A DNA stretch of 64,000 bases from Variovorax paradoxus (GTDB lineage: Bacteria; Pseudomonadota; Gammaproteobacteria; Burkholderiales; Burkholderiaceae_C): contig NZ_JAUSRN010000004.1 of the NCBI RefSeq assembly GCF_030811855.1, positions 62,001 through 126,000 of the forward strand, read 5' to 3'. The notes under the pieces were generated by a model. That model did no database searches, was not told the DNA's origin, and saw nothing but the letters and a program-made list of their open reading frames with translations. Below, in pieces: positions 25,865-34,773 of this stretch. The position numbers and the translations under genes were made by a program. How positions within the stretch are numbered: position 1 is the stretch's first letter; every line of letters begins with the position of its first letter.

Positions 25865-26587
25865 TCAGTCTTGCTGCTTGGCGAAGACGTAGCCCACGCC
25901 CCGCACGGTAAGGATGCGCTTCGGGTTCTTGGCGTCGACTTCGATTGCGGCGCGGATGCGGCCCATGTGCACGTCGATCGAACGGTCGAAAGCTTCGAGC
26001 TCGCGGCCACGCACCGCTTCCATGATCTGGTCGCGAGTGAGCACGCGGCCGGCGCGCTCGGCCATGGCCACCAAAAGATCGAATTGGTAGGAGGTGAGGT
26101 CGGCCAGCGCGCCGCCCACCGACACGGTGCGCGCGTTGCGGTCGATCTCGAGCGTGCCGAAGCGCATCACCGTGCTGGCTTCTGTGTCGGCGCTGTTCTC
26201 GCTGCGCCGGCGCAGCACCGCGCGGATGCGTGCGAGCAGCTCGCGCGGCTCGAAAGGCTTGGGCAGGTAGTCGTCGGCGCCGATCTCCAGGCCGATGATG
26301 CGGTCCATCGGGTCGCCCTTGGCGGTGAGCATCAGCACCGACACCTTGGAGGCGGGCGCGGGCAGCGACCGGATGCGGCGGCAGATCTCGAGGCCGTCGG
26401 TGTCGGGCAGCATCAGGTCCAGGATCACCAGGTCCGGCACGTGCTGCTGCAGCAGCTCGAGGCCACTGGCGCCGTCGCCGGCATGCGAGAAGAGGAATCC
26501 CGACTGCGTCAGGTATTCGCCCACCATCTGTGCCAGGCGGGCGTCGTCTTCGATCATCAGGAGTTGGGGGGTGCTCATGCGCTTCAT
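25865..26587 (-). CDS. OmpR-family response regulator
   Basis: 240 residues. Receiver domain with the acidic pocket IEDD, phospho-acceptor Asp57 in VILDLMLPD, and the conserved KP pair in LPKPF. The C-terminal winged-helix domain (SYQFDLLVAMAERAGRVLTRDQI ... RSIDVHMGRIR) is OmpR-type. Two ATGs (26587 and 26578) compete; GGAGG lies 3 and 12 nt from them. It is the upstream partner of the kinase. Confidence 0.95.
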   Translation of the reverse strand: MKRMSTPQLLMIEDDARLAQMVGEYLTQSGFLFSHAGDGASGLELLQQHVPDLVILDLMLPDTDGLEICRRIRSLPAPASKVSVLMLTAKGDPMDRIIGLEIGADDYLPKPFEPRELLARIRAVLRRRSENSADTEASTVMRFGTLEIDRNARTVSVGGALADLTSYQFDLLVAMAERAGRVLTRDQIMEAVRGRELEAFDRSIDVHMGRIRAAIEVDAKNPKRILTVRGVGYVFAKQQD

Positions 26588-26653
26588 GGTCCTCCACGGG
26601 GGGCAACGGGGCTTGAACGCTCCGTAAAGTTGGGTAAACCCGGCGTCCGGATG

Positions 26654-28288
26654 TCAACCCGGTGCCGCAAAAAGCAAGGGGCCTGCCGGCGCATCGGCCG
26701 GCGGCGTGGCCATGTTTTCCTCGAGGATAGCGGGCAAGGTGCTGTCCGCCAGCGCCGCATTGTCCGCCCGCGCCCGCCCGAGGATTTCGCCCGCCAGCTG
26801 GCGCAGCTGGAATGTCGAGGCTCGGATGCGCGCCTTGAACGCGTCACCATCGAGCCGTGGGTCTTTGAGGCTGCGATTGAGTTCGGCGAACCAAGGCATG
26901 GCCGCCTGGTCGAGCATGACCGGGATGTTGCGCCGCGGGCTGGCAGCAGACCAGGCGCGCAGCAGCTCCTGCACCGCCAGGTTCATGCGCTGGCAGTGCT
27001 GCAGCTCTTCCTTCAGGCTGCCCAGCAGCATCAGGTCGGTGAGCCGCTGCTGGAAAAAGATCTGCGAGAGCACGCCCCAGTAGTAGGCGTAGTCCCAGAT
27101 CACCTTCACCGGCAGAACCTCGGGGTCGCCGAACAGCGGGTACTGGTCCTGGTAGAGCGCCAGCGTGCTTTCATAGAACGAGTGGTAGATCTGGTCGTAG
27201 AGCTGTGCGCGCGCTTCGACCGAGCGGCCCGCGCGGTCGTGCGCCACCAGGTCGGTGATGTAGGTGTTGCTGATCGCGATGAAGTCGCTGCCGGGCGAAT
27301 AGAAGGGGTCGAGAAACAACCCCGCCTCCCCCGTCAAAGCCCAGCGCTGGCCCGAGAACACCTGCTTGCAGCCGTGCGAAAAGTGCTTGAGGAAGGCAAA
27401 GTCCTGCAAGAGGTGCCGCTTTCCGTCGAGCGCGTCGAAAAGCCGCGGCTGGTAGGTGGCGAACCACTCCATGGCTTTGTCGAAGGTGTCGATGGTGTCG
27501 AGCGGATGCAGCTTCGGGTCGGCCACGATGCCCACCGAGTGCGAGCCCGAAGCCAGCGGGATCAGCCAGGCCCAGTAGCCGGCGCCCACCAGGTGATTGG
27601 TCGAGAGCCAGCGCGCCTGAGGGTCGCAGCGCCCGCGCCAGGCCGTGTCGTCGCTCCATTCGTCGAGGGAAATGCGCTCGCCGATGCGAAACCACACGGC
27701 GTTCACGTCATGCGCGTTGGCCTCGGCGAGCCCGAGCTTGCGCTTGAGCAGGCTGGCGCGCCCGCAGGCATCGACGAGCCAGCGCGCCTCGGCGCTGTGG
27801 GTTTCGTCGCCGCGCGACCACTCCAGGCGGTGCGGCGCGTCGGCGTCCTGGGCCAGGTCGACGCGGCGCACCAGTGCGGCATCGTCGAAGCGCACGCCGC
27901 GGCGCACCGCTTCCTCGGCCAGGTAGTTCTCGAAGATGCCGCGATCGATCTGGTAGCTCGGCACCGACAGGTAGCGGCTGGCGCCGATCTCGGTCACCTG
28001 GTCGATGTCGCGCCGGCCCTCGCTGAAGAAGAAGCGGAAGCCGAACTTGCGCAGCTGCGCGCTGTCCATGTGGGGCTTGAGGCCGAGCACCGTGTCGAAA
28101 TAGTGCGCACCGATCTCCACCGACGACTCGCCCACTTTATGGGCCGCGTGCGGCACCGGATGGCTGCGCCGCTCCAGCACCAGCACGTCAATATCCTCGA
28201 AGCGCTGCTTCAGCTGCAGCGCCAGGGTGAGCCCCGCGAGCCCGCCGCCCATGATCACTGCGTCATACCTTTGCGCAGTGCCGGTCAT
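26654..28288 (-). CDS. Flavin-dependent halogenase-like FAD oxidoreductase
   Basis: 544 residues. The FAD-binding GGGLAGL is at residues 14-20, and K51 lies in HKVGESS, the region where halogenases carry the GE(S/A)-type motif. Near residue 239 is GYWAWLIP, a W-x-W-x-I-P motif that marks flavin-dependent halogenases. Halogenation, or another flavin reaction on a carrier-bound substrate, is therefore plausible. The gene follows two ketoacyl-synthase genes by 6 bp. Related proteins occur in aryl-polyene and xanthomonadin-type clusters. Whether it halogenates is not shown by sequence alone. Confidence 0.8.
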   Translation of the reverse strand: MTGTAQRYDAVIMGGGLAGLTLALQLKQRFEDIDVLVLERRSHPVPHAAHKVGESSVEIGAHYFDTVLGLKPHMDSAQLRKFGFRFFFSEGRRDIDQVTEIGASRYLSVPSYQIDRGIFENYLAEEAVRRGVRFDDAALVRRVDLAQDADAPHRLEWSRGDETHSAEARWLVDACGRASLLKRKLGLAEANAHDVNAVWFRIGERISLDEWSDDTAWRGRCDPQARWLSTNHLVGAGYWAWLIPLASGSHSVGIVADPKLHPLDTIDTFDKAMEWFATYQPRLFDALDGKRHLLQDFAFLKHFSHGCKQVFSGQRWALTGEAGLFLDPFYSPGSDFIAISNTYITDLVAHDRAGRSVEARAQLYDQIYHSFYESTLALYQDQYPLFGDPEVLPVKVIWDYAYYWGVLSQIFFQQRLTDLMLLGSLKEELQHCQRMNLAVQELLRAWSAASPRRNIPVMLDQAAMPWFAELNRSLKDPRLDGDAFKARIRASTFQLRQLAGEILGRARADNAALADSTLPAILEENMATPPADAPAGPLLFAAPG

Positions 28289-28294
28289 GGAGCT

Positions 28295-29137
28295 TCAGTC
28301 CTGGACGCGCTGCAGTTGAAGCCGCAGCGAAAGGGCCGAAGACAGCGGCAGCTCGAGCGGCGGCGGGTCGTCTTCGACGCGCGCCAGCGATTCGAACAGG
28401 CCGAGGGCGTGGGCCATCGGGTTGATGTGCGCCAGCGTCTTGGCGGCATCGGAAGCAGGCGGTGCCGGCAACGTGCCGCCGCCGTTTTCCTGCAGCGACC
28501 ACTCGAGCGAGGCCACGGTGCGCGCCGTGCGCTCGGGTGCGATCACCAGCGCCACGGCCAGGAGGCCTTGGCTGTCGGTCACGGAGGTCAGTGCACCCAC
28601 GGTGGGCGTGTCGTAGCCCACCAGCAGCACCGGCGACTGGTCGGCGGCGCACTGCACCGCCGCTTCGAGCAGTCCGGCGGCAAAGCTGTTTTCGTAGGCC
28701 GAGACCGAGTTGCTGGCCGCCATGCAACCGGTGCCGATGGTCCAGTAGCCCACGGCCGCGTTGTGCACCGAGTTGTGAAAGCGCGTGGGCGACAGCACCG
28801 TAGGATCGGTGGCCAGCGTGCTGCACATGTAGTCGTTGATCGAAAGGTCGCCGTGTGCCGAGACGAACACGCAGGGCACGTCGGCCGCGTTACGGCCCGA
28901 GCCGGCCATCGATGCGGCCGCCACCTCGAGCGCCAGCGCCACGGTGTCAGGTGCGCGGCGGCGCTCCGCCGGTGCCAGCACCTGCGGCGACGGGCGCTTG
29001 GCGGGCGGGTCGGCCAGCGCGCCTTCGCCGCGGAAGGCGGCGCGGGCGGCGTCCCAGCCGGGCAGGGTGGGCGTCCAGAAGGCGGGGCCTTCGATGTAGA
29101 GAGTCGGGGGCTTCGGAGCCTGGTGGGTGACGGTCAT
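28295..29137 (-). CDS. Ketoacyl-synthase-like protein (chain-length-factor type)
   Basis: 280 residues, matching the N-terminal ketoacyl-synthase-like family found in aryl-polyene clusters (ApeC type). It retains a Cys in GTGCMAASNS and a Gly/Ala-rich thiolase-fold core (FHNSVHNAAVGYWT), but it is much shorter than a full synthase, and I see no second catalytic His motif of the usual form. Its start overlaps the stop of the full ketoacyl synthase by 4 bp, so the pair probably forms a heterodimer. Confidence 0.8.
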   Translation of the reverse strand: MTVTHQAPKPPTLYIEGPAFWTPTLPGWDAARAAFRGEGALADPPAKRPSPQVLAPAERRRAPDTVALALEVAAASMAGSGRNAADVPCVFVSAHGDLSINDYMCSTLATDPTVLSPTRFHNSVHNAAVGYWTIGTGCMAASNSVSAYENSFAAGLLEAAVQCAADQSPVLLVGYDTPTVGALTSVTDSQGLLAVALVIAPERTARTVASLEWSLQENGGGTLPAPPASDAAKTLAHINPMAHALGLFESLARVEDDPPPLELPLSSALSLRLQLQRVQD

Positions 29138-30336
29138 GCCGCAGCCTTGCCGAACACCAGCGAGCAGTTGTTGCCGCCGAAGCCAAAGGAGTTGGTCAGC
29201 GCGTAGCGAACCTCGCCGTGCGCGGGCTGCAGCCTGATCTGCGGGCCGAAGCCTGTGTCGAGTTCATTCGTGTTCACCGTGCCCGGCATCAGCCCGCGCT
29301 CGATCGCGAGCAGGCTGATCACCGATTCGACGATGCCCGCCGCGCCCAGCGTGTGGCCCATGAAGCCCTTGGTCGAACTGGCATGGGTGCTCGCCGGAAA
29401 GCGCCGCGCCACCAGCGCGCCTTCAACCTCGTCGTTCTTTTGGCTCGCGGTGCCGTGCATGTTGATGTAGTCGATCGCGTCGGGCGCCAGGCCCGCGCGC
29501 GCCAGCGCCTCGTCGAGCGCGCGTTCGGCGCCCAGGCCTTCGGGGTGCGGAGTCGACATATGGTGCGCATCGCTGGCTTCGCCGTAGCCGAGCAGCCGCA
29601 GCGGCGCGCCGCCCTCGTCCTGCACCCGCTCCACCAGCGCAAAGCCGGCCGCCTCGCCGAGGCTGATGCCCTTGCGGCCGGCGTCGAAGGGCCGGCACGG
29701 TTCGTTCGACACCAGTTCGAGCGAGTTGAAGCCGAACAGCACGCTGCCGCACAGCGTGTCGACCCCGCCCACCACCGCAGCGTCGGCCAGGCCGAGGCGA
29801 ATCAGCCGTTCGGCCGAGGCAAACACCTTGGCGCTCGACGAGCAGGCGGTGGAGATCGTTTCGCTGGGCCCGGTGAGCCCGAGCACCTGCTGCACGAACA
29901 TGGCCAGCGAATGCGGGGTGTGCACCGCCGCGCGGCGCTGGTTTTCTGGAAACAGCCCGTCGGCATCGAGCTGCGTGTAGGCGAGCTCGGTTTCGCCGAT
30001 GCTGGACGTCGAGGTGCCCAGGATCAGTGCGATGCGCGAGGCGCCGTACTTGGCTCGCGCGGCGGTCACGGCTTCGAGGAATCCGTCCGCATGCAGGCCC
30101 AGCCAGGCCAGGCGGTTGTTGCGGCAGTCCCAGGAGGCCAGTGCTTCGGGCAGGCGAATGTCTTCGAGCCCGTCGACCCGGCCTATCCACGTGGGCAGAG
30201 GCGCGTCGCCGAAATCGTTGGCGCGCAGGCCGCTGCGCGAGTGAGCGAGTGCCTCGGCGAGCGGCTCCTTGCCGACGCCGACGGCCGATGTGGCCGTGAA
30301 GGCGCTGATCTGAAGAGGAGAAATGCGGGGCGGCAC
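29134..30336 (-). CDS. Beta-ketoacyl-ACP synthase (KAS I/II type)
   Basis: About 400 residues from a GTG at 30336. The open frame reaches a TTG at 30429, but that codon lies inside a TTGACA sequence better read as a promoter element. The complete catalytic triad is visible: Cys in STACSSSAK (about residue 165), His in NMHGTASQKND and His in GFMGHTLGAAG. It condenses acyl chains on an acyl carrier protein. With the adjacent chain-length-factor-like protein and the halogenase-like flavoprotein it forms a three-gene unit. No ACP, ketoreductase or dehydratase gene is nearby. Confidence 0.85.
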   Translation of the reverse strand: MPPRISPLQISAFTATSAVGVGKEPLAEALAHSRSGLRANDFGDAPLPTWIGRVDGLEDIRLPEALASWDCRNNRLAWLGLHADGFLEAVTAARAKYGASRIALILGTSTSSIGETELAYTQLDADGLFPENQRRAAVHTPHSLAMFVQQVLGLTGPSETISTACSSSAKVFASAERLIRLGLADAAVVGGVDTLCGSVLFGFNSLELVSNEPCRPFDAGRKGISLGEAAGFALVERVQDEGGAPLRLLGYGEASDAHHMSTPHPEGLGAERALDEALARAGLAPDAIDYINMHGTASQKNDEVEGALVARRFPASTHASSTKGFMGHTLGAAGIVESVISLLAIERGLMPGTVNTNELDTGFGPQIRLQPAHGEVRYALTNSFGFGGNNCSLVFGKAAA

Positions 30337-30486
30337 GTTGCTTGTGGGGGTTGGCGGGGGCGGAGTGAGAGGGAAACGCTTTTTTCCAAAGCGAGGCGAA
30401 AGTAACTTGAAAGGTAACCTAATTGTCAAAGCCTACCAGTTGAGCGGGCCGCGCTGCGTCAGCTGTTTTCCTATAAGGCCCGTGCT

Positions 30487-31845
30487 CTATTGACGCTCGG
30501 CCGGGCCTGTGGTCGTGGTGATGCGGGCGGCCAGGCCCACCAGCAGCAGCACCGGCACGCCCAAAAGGGCGGTAGCGGTAAAGAACTGGGCATAGCCGTA
30601 GGCATCGACGAACACGCCCGAGTAGCCGGCAATGAACTTGGGCAGCAGCAGCATCAGCGAGCTGAACAGGGCGTACTGCGTGGCCGAGTAGCTGATGTTC
30701 GTGAGGCTCGACAGGTAGGCGATGAAGGCCGCCGAGGCGATGCCGCCCGCCAGGTTGTCGGCCGACACCACCGCGATCAGCGCGGTCAGGTCGTGCCCGC
30801 GCGAGGCCAGCCAGGCAAAGAGCAGGTTGCTTGCGGCGCTGAGCACCGCACCCAACATCAGCACCCGCATCACGCCCAGGCGCATCGACAGCACGCCGCC
30901 CACGAAGGCGCCCGCCAGCGTCATGACCACGCCGTAGATCTTGCTTACCGTGGCCACCTCGTCCTTGGTGAAGCCCATGTCGACGTAGAACGGGTTGGCC
31001 ATGATGCCCATCACCACGTCGCTGATGCGGTAGATCGCAATCAGCGAGAGGATCAGCGCGGCCTGCCACTTATAGCGGCGGATGAAATCGGCAAAGGGCT
31101 CGATCAGAACGCTTTGCAGCCATTCGGCGGCGTTCTTCGCCTTGGGCAGCACGCGCCGCACCGGCTCGGGCGAGAGCAGCACCGTGAGCACGCCGACCGC
31201 CATCGACGCCGCCATCACCAGGTAGGCCGTTTTCCAGGCGCCGTTCTGGTAGGCCGCGGCACCCGTGGCCGGAGCCACCTCGGCCCAGGCCGCGACCCAC
31301 AGCACGCCGGCGCCGGCCCAGATCATCGCCAGCCGGTAGCCGGTTTGGTAGGCGGCGGCGAGCGCGGCTTGCTTGCGCGTTTCGGCCGACTCGATGCGGA
31401 AGGCGTCGAGCGCGATGTCCTGCGTGGCCGAACCGAAGGCCACCAGCAGTGCGCACCAGATCAGCGGGGTGAGGCCGTTGCGGGGGTCGTTGAGTGCCAT
31501 GCCGACCAGTCCCACGATCACCAGCCCCTGCGCCAGCAGCAGCCAGCCGCGCCGGCGTCCCAGCAGCGTGGTGAGCGGCGGCAGCGGCAGCCGGTCGACC
31601 AGCGGCGCCCAGACCCACTTGAAGCCGTAGGCCAGCCCGACCCAGCTCAGGTAGCCGATGGTGGTGCGGTCGATGCCCGCCTCGCGCAGCCGAAAGCTCA
31701 GCGTGCCCAGCACCAGCAGCAGCGGCAGCCCGGCGGAAAAGCCGAGTGCCAGCATGCGCAGGGTGGCGGGCTCGAGATAGACCTTCAGCGCGTCGCGCCA
31801 GGGCAGGGAGGGGGCGGTGGAAGTTTCGGCGGGCTGGGCAGACAT
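30487..31845 (-). CDS. ampG: AmpG-family MFS permease
   Basis: About 452 residues from the ATG at 31845, which has GAGG 4 nt upstream; an in-frame ATG at 31863 lacks one. Twelve or more hydrophobic segments, with AmpG-like motifs GFSAGLPLLLVLGTLSFRLRE, GLAYGFKWVWAPLVDRL, FGSATQDIALDAFRIE and SADNLAGGIASAAFIAYLSSL. AmpG imports anhydromuropeptides into the cytoplasm for peptidoglycan recycling. Divergent from the M48 peptidase gene. Confidence 0.9.
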   Translation of the reverse strand: MSAQPAETSTAPSLPWRDALKVYLEPATLRMLALGFSAGLPLLLVLGTLSFRLREAGIDRTTIGYLSWVGLAYGFKWVWAPLVDRLPLPPLTTLLGRRRGWLLLAQGLVIVGLVGMALNDPRNGLTPLIWCALLVAFGSATQDIALDAFRIESAETRKQAALAAAYQTGYRLAMIWAGAGVLWVAAWAEVAPATGAAAYQNGAWKTAYLVMAASMAVGVLTVLLSPEPVRRVLPKAKNAAEWLQSVLIEPFADFIRRYKWQAALILSLIAIYRISDVVMGIMANPFYVDMGFTKDEVATVSKIYGVVMTLAGAFVGGVLSMRLGVMRVLMLGAVLSAASNLLFAWLASRGHDLTALIAVVSADNLAGGIASAAFIAYLSSLTNISYSATQYALFSSLMLLLPKFIAGYSGVFVDAYGYAQFFTATALLGVPVLLLVGLAARITTTTGPAERQ

Positions 31846-31921
31846 GAGCCTCGGATTGTCCATGAGGGCGCGCCGCGCGCCGAGCGGTCTTTTTGTCGGC
31901 AATTGTTCCTATGATCCGCGC

Positions 31922-32785
31922 ATGTGCACACGATGCGAGTCCTTCGTTTCTTCCGCGGCTTTGGCTTCCCGCTCCTCGGCCTGGCAGCCGCGGCGGGCTT
32001 TTTTGCTTGCGGCGGCCGGCGCGGTGCTCACGGGCCCGGCGCTGGCGCAGGTGAACGTGGGCAATGCATCGATGGCGCGCAACCTCGTGCCGGCCGATCG
32101 CATCGAGGCTGCCGGCGTGCAGCAATACGGCCAGCTGCTCGAAAAGGCGCGCGCCAAGGGGGCGCTTGCCGGCGACGGCAATGCGCAGCTGCAGCGGCTG
32201 CGCACCATCGCAAACCGCCTGATTCCCTTCGCCACGCCATGGAACACCCGGGCGCAGCAGTGGAAATGGGAGGTCAACCTCATCGGCAGCAAGCAGATCA
32301 ACGCCTTCTGCATGCCCGGCGGCAAGATCGCCTTCTTCACCGGCATCCTCGATCAGCTCAAGCTCAGCGACGACGAGGTCGCGATGGTGATGGGGCATGA
32401 AATGGCGCACGCGCTGCGCGAGCATGCGCGTGCCCGCCTGGCCAAGAGCGCCGGCACCGGCGCCGCGCTCTCCATCGGTGCGCAGCTGCTGGGCCTCGGC
32501 CAGATGGGTGACCTGGCGGCCCGTGCCGGCACGCAGCTGCTCACGCTGAAATTCAGCCGCAGCGACGAGACCGAGGCCGATCTCGTCGGCCTGGAGCTCG
32601 CGGCTCGCGCCGGCTACGACCCCCAGGCCTCGGTGTCGCTCTGGAAGAAGATGGCCGCGGCGTCTAAAAACCAGGGCGGGCTGAGTTTTCTTTCCACGCA
32701 CCCGAGCGGACCGGATCGTATTCAGCAACTCGAAGCGAATCTGCCGAAGGTGGAGAAGCTTTACAGGGAAGCCAAGCGGGGCTGA
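31922..32785 (+). CDS. M48-family zinc metallopeptidase, exported
   Basis: 287 residues. A signal sequence with RR at residues 24-25 and a hydrophobic core (AFLLAAAGAVLTGPALA) ends near residue 42. The zinc motif HEMAH is at residues 159-163, and the third ligand Glu lies in SRSDETEADLVG. This is the periplasmic BepA/LoiP-like branch that degrades misfolded outer-membrane proteins. The N-terminus contains two Cys before the signal helix, which is unusual, so a downstream start cannot be excluded. The 3' flank holds a REP-like palindrome. Confidence 0.88.
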   Translation: MCTRCESFVSSAALASRSSAWQPRRAFLLAAAGAVLTGPALAQVNVGNASMARNLVPADRIEAAGVQQYGQLLEKARAKGALAGDGNAQLQRLRTIANRLIPFATPWNTRAQQWKWEVNLIGSKQINAFCMPGGKIAFFTGILDQLKLSDDEVAMVMGHEMAHALREHARARLAKSAGTGAALSIGAQLLGLGQMGDLAARAGTQLLTLKFSRSDETEADLVGLELAARAGYDPQASVSLWKKMAAASKNQGGLSFLSTHPSGPDRIQQLEANLPKVEKLYREAKRG

Positions 32786-32832
32786 CGTGTGAGCTTTCAC
32801 CTTTTCTGAAAGAAGGCGGGGCTGATGTCTGA

Positions 32833-32947
32833 CTCCCTCTCCCTCTGGGAGAGGGCGGGGGTGAGGGCAGCGGCCTTCACATCTGAGCCGCGCTTTATCG
32901 GCGGCACGGAGCCCCCACCCCAACCCTCTCCCAGAGGGTGAGGGAGT
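32833..32947. repeat. REP-like compound palindrome, copy A
   Basis: Left arm CTCCCTCTCCCTCTGGGAG plus GAGGGCGGGGGTGAGGGC, right arm GCCCCCACCCCAACCCTC plus a TCCCAGAGGG hairpin, with a central GCCGCGCTTTATCGGCGGC. The arms pair with each other and each has its own internal hairpin. The central block reappears inverted in copy B at 56330-56442, and a third relative is at 60985-61091. It lies between the M48 gene and the sigma-54 promoter of the biuret cluster. Confidence 0.8.
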
Positions 32948-32982
32948 AAGTCCGCCACGACATTGAAAGAGGCTGATCCGCC

Positions 32983-32998
32983 TGGCACATTGCTTGCA
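32983..32998 (+). promoter_or_regulatory. Sigma-54 type promoter of the atzF operon
   Basis: TGGCACATTGCTTGCA matches the sigma-54 consensus TGGCAC-N5-TTGCA in full, with GG (32984-32985) and GC (32996-32997) separated by exactly 10 bp. The predicted start of transcription is about 33009, 20 bp before the atzF ATG. A second match with the same downstream layout occurs at 37828-37843. Sigma-54 control fits a nitrogen-scavenging cluster driven by NtrC, though I see no clear NtrC-binding palindrome upstream. Confidence 0.75.
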
Positions 32999-33004
32999 TC
33001 TCGA

Positions 33005-33016
33005 CTTGTACACAAG
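33005..33016. promoter_or_regulatory. Operator-like palindrome CTTGTA-CA-CAAG over the atzF start site
   Basis: CTTGTACACAAG begins 7 bp after the -12 GC and would cover about -4 to +8. The same pattern (CTTGTA-NN-CAAG) at the same distance recurs at 37850-37861. GntR-family operators often have this TTGTA..CAA form, and a GntR-family gene closes the cluster, so it is the likely binding protein. Occupancy over the start site would repress. Confidence 0.65.
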
Positions 33017-33028
33017 TTTGGATGCCTG

Positions 33029-34756
33029 ATGATGGTGCATGAAAAAAACGGATCGGCTGCCGCGGCGTGGATCGCATGCTTCGAAGAGCCCATGCCCGGC
33101 GCAGACACCGGAAGCCGCCCGCTCGCCGGCCTGCGCTTTGCCGTCAAGGACAACATCGATGTGGCCGGCGTGCCCACCACGGCCGCCTGTCCGACCTTCG
33201 ACCGGCGGCCCTTGGTGCATGCGGCGGTGGTGCAGAAACTGCTCGATGCCGGTGCATCGCTGCTCGGCAAGACCAACCTCGACCAGTTCGCCTGCGGCCT
33301 GAACGGCACCCGCTCTCCATATGGCGAAGTGCCCAATGCCTTCGATCCGCGCTATGTCTCCGGCGGCTCCAGCTCGGGCTCGGCCTACGTGGTGGCCACC
33401 GGCGAGGTCGATTTCGCCCTCGGTACCGACACCGCCGGCTCCGGACGCGTTCCGGCCGGGCTCAACAACATCGTCGGCATCAAGCCCTCACGCGGCCTGC
33501 TGAGCGCCTTCGGCGTGGTGCCCGCGGCCCAGAGTGCGGACTGCGTGTCGATCTTCGCGCGCACGGTAGGCCTGGCTGTAGACGTGCTTCTTGCGGCTGC
33601 GGGTCCGGACGCGCGCGACCCCTATTCGCGTGAACTCGCGCTGCGCACCGACCCATTTCCCTCGGCCTTCTGCTTCGGCGTCCCCGACACGCTGAGCTTC
33701 TTCGGCGACAGCGTGGCCGAAGAAGCCTTCCGCGATGCGCAGGCGCGGCTTGTCGCGCTCGGCGGCACGGCAGTGATCATTCCCTACGCGCCGTTGGCCG
33801 AAGCCGCCGCGCTGCTCTATGAAAGCGCGCTGGTAGCCGAGCGCTATGCCGCGGTGCGCGAGTTCTTCGATGCGCACGGCTCGCAGGTGATCGAGCCGGT
33901 GCGCGGCATCCTCGAGAGTGGCCGCGGCTACAGCGCCGCCGACGTGTTCCAGGCGCAGTCCCGGCTGCGCGCATTCGCACAGCAGGCCGAGCCGATGTGG
34001 CGCGGCATCGACGTGCTGCTGGTGCCGACCGCGCCCACGCACTACACGCGCGAACAGATGCGCGCCGACCCGGTCGTGCTCAATCGCAACCTGGGTGCGT
34101 ACACCAACTTCGTCAACCTGCTCGACTACGCCGCCATCTCGGTGCCCAGCGCGATCCGCGCCGACGGCCTGCCCTTCGGCATCACCCTGATCGGCCCCTG
34201 CGGCAGCGATCTCGCCCTGGCCGATCTGGGCCAGCGCTACCACCACGCCACCGGCCTGCCGCAGGGCGCCACGGGGTTACCGCTGCCCGAACCGAAGCCC
34301 GTGCCGGGCCTAGGCGCGCCAGTGGTGCAGGCCATGCCGATCGCGGTCGTCGGCGCGCACCTTTCGGGCATGCCGCTCAACGGCCAGCTCACCGAGCGTG
34401 GCGCCACGCTGCTGTGCGCCACCACCACTTCGCCCCGCTACAGCCTGCATGCCTTGCCCGGCACGGTGCCGCCCAAGCCGGGACTGCAGCGCTGCCCCAG
34501 CGGCGGAACGGCCATCGCGCTCGAAGTGTGGTCCGTTCCGCTCGCGCAGGTCGGCAGCTTCCTGGCGCTGATTCCGCCCCCGCTGGGCCTGGGCAGCGTC
34601 GAGCTGGCCGACGGCAGCTGGGTGCACGGCTTCATCTGCGAGGGCCACGCACTGGCCAATGCGGAAGACGTGAGCCGCCACGGCGGCTGGCGCGCCTACA
34701 TCGCGAGCCGCACCCCTGCCGCTGCCAGCGCTTCTTTCAAAGCCATTCCAACCTGA
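33029..34756 (+). CDS. atzF: Allophanate hydrolase
   Basis: About 575 residues from the ATG at 33029 (a second ATG follows directly). An amidase-signature domain fills the first 440 residues: Lys40 in FAVKDNIDVAG, the cis-Ser in SGGSSSGSA (about residue 114) and the nucleophile Ser138 in GTDTAGSGRVPAG. A C-terminal allophanate-hydrolase domain of about 130 residues follows (IAVVGAHLSGMPLNGQL...). It converts allophanate to two ammonia and two CO2, the last step after biuret hydrolysis. It is first in the operon, behind a sigma-54 promoter. Confidence 0.94.
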   Translation: MMVHEKNGSAAAAWIACFEEPMPGADTGSRPLAGLRFAVKDNIDVAGVPTTAACPTFDRRPLVHAAVVQKLLDAGASLLGKTNLDQFACGLNGTRSPYGEVPNAFDPRYVSGGSSSGSAYVVATGEVDFALGTDTAGSGRVPAGLNNIVGIKPSRGLLSAFGVVPAAQSADCVSIFARTVGLAVDVLLAAAGPDARDPYSRELALRTDPFPSAFCFGVPDTLSFFGDSVAEEAFRDAQARLVALGGTAVIIPYAPLAEAAALLYESALVAERYAAVREFFDAHGSQVIEPVRGILESGRGYSAADVFQAQSRLRAFAQQAEPMWRGIDVLLVPTAPTHYTREQMRADPVVLNRNLGAYTNFVNLLDYAAISVPSAIRADGLPFGITLIGPCGSDLALADLGQRYHHATGLPQGATGLPLPEPKPVPGLGAPVVQAMPIAVVGAHLSGMPLNGQLTERGATLLCATTTSPRYSLHALPGTVPPKPGLQRCPSGGTAIALEVWSVPLAQVGSFLALIPPPLGLGSVELADGSWVHGFICEGHALANAEDVSRHGGWRAYIASRTPAAASASFKAIPT

Positions 34757-34773
34757 ACGATCGAGGAGTCTTC

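Noticed and set aside
24743..29206. Very long open frame (about 1487 codons) on the plus strand
   Set aside because: It lies antisense to the kinase, response regulator, flavoprotein and ketoacyl-synthase genes, all with clear protein motifs. The translation is low-complexity His/Arg/Ala-rich, as expected from the opposite strand of GC-rich codons.
30424..30429. TTG at 30429 as the start of the ketoacyl synthase
   Set aside because: The first 31 codons from it are low-complexity and outside the family domain, and the TTG is part of a TTGACA that looks like a -35 element. The GTG at 30336 is preferred, with some doubt because it lacks a clear ribosome-binding site.
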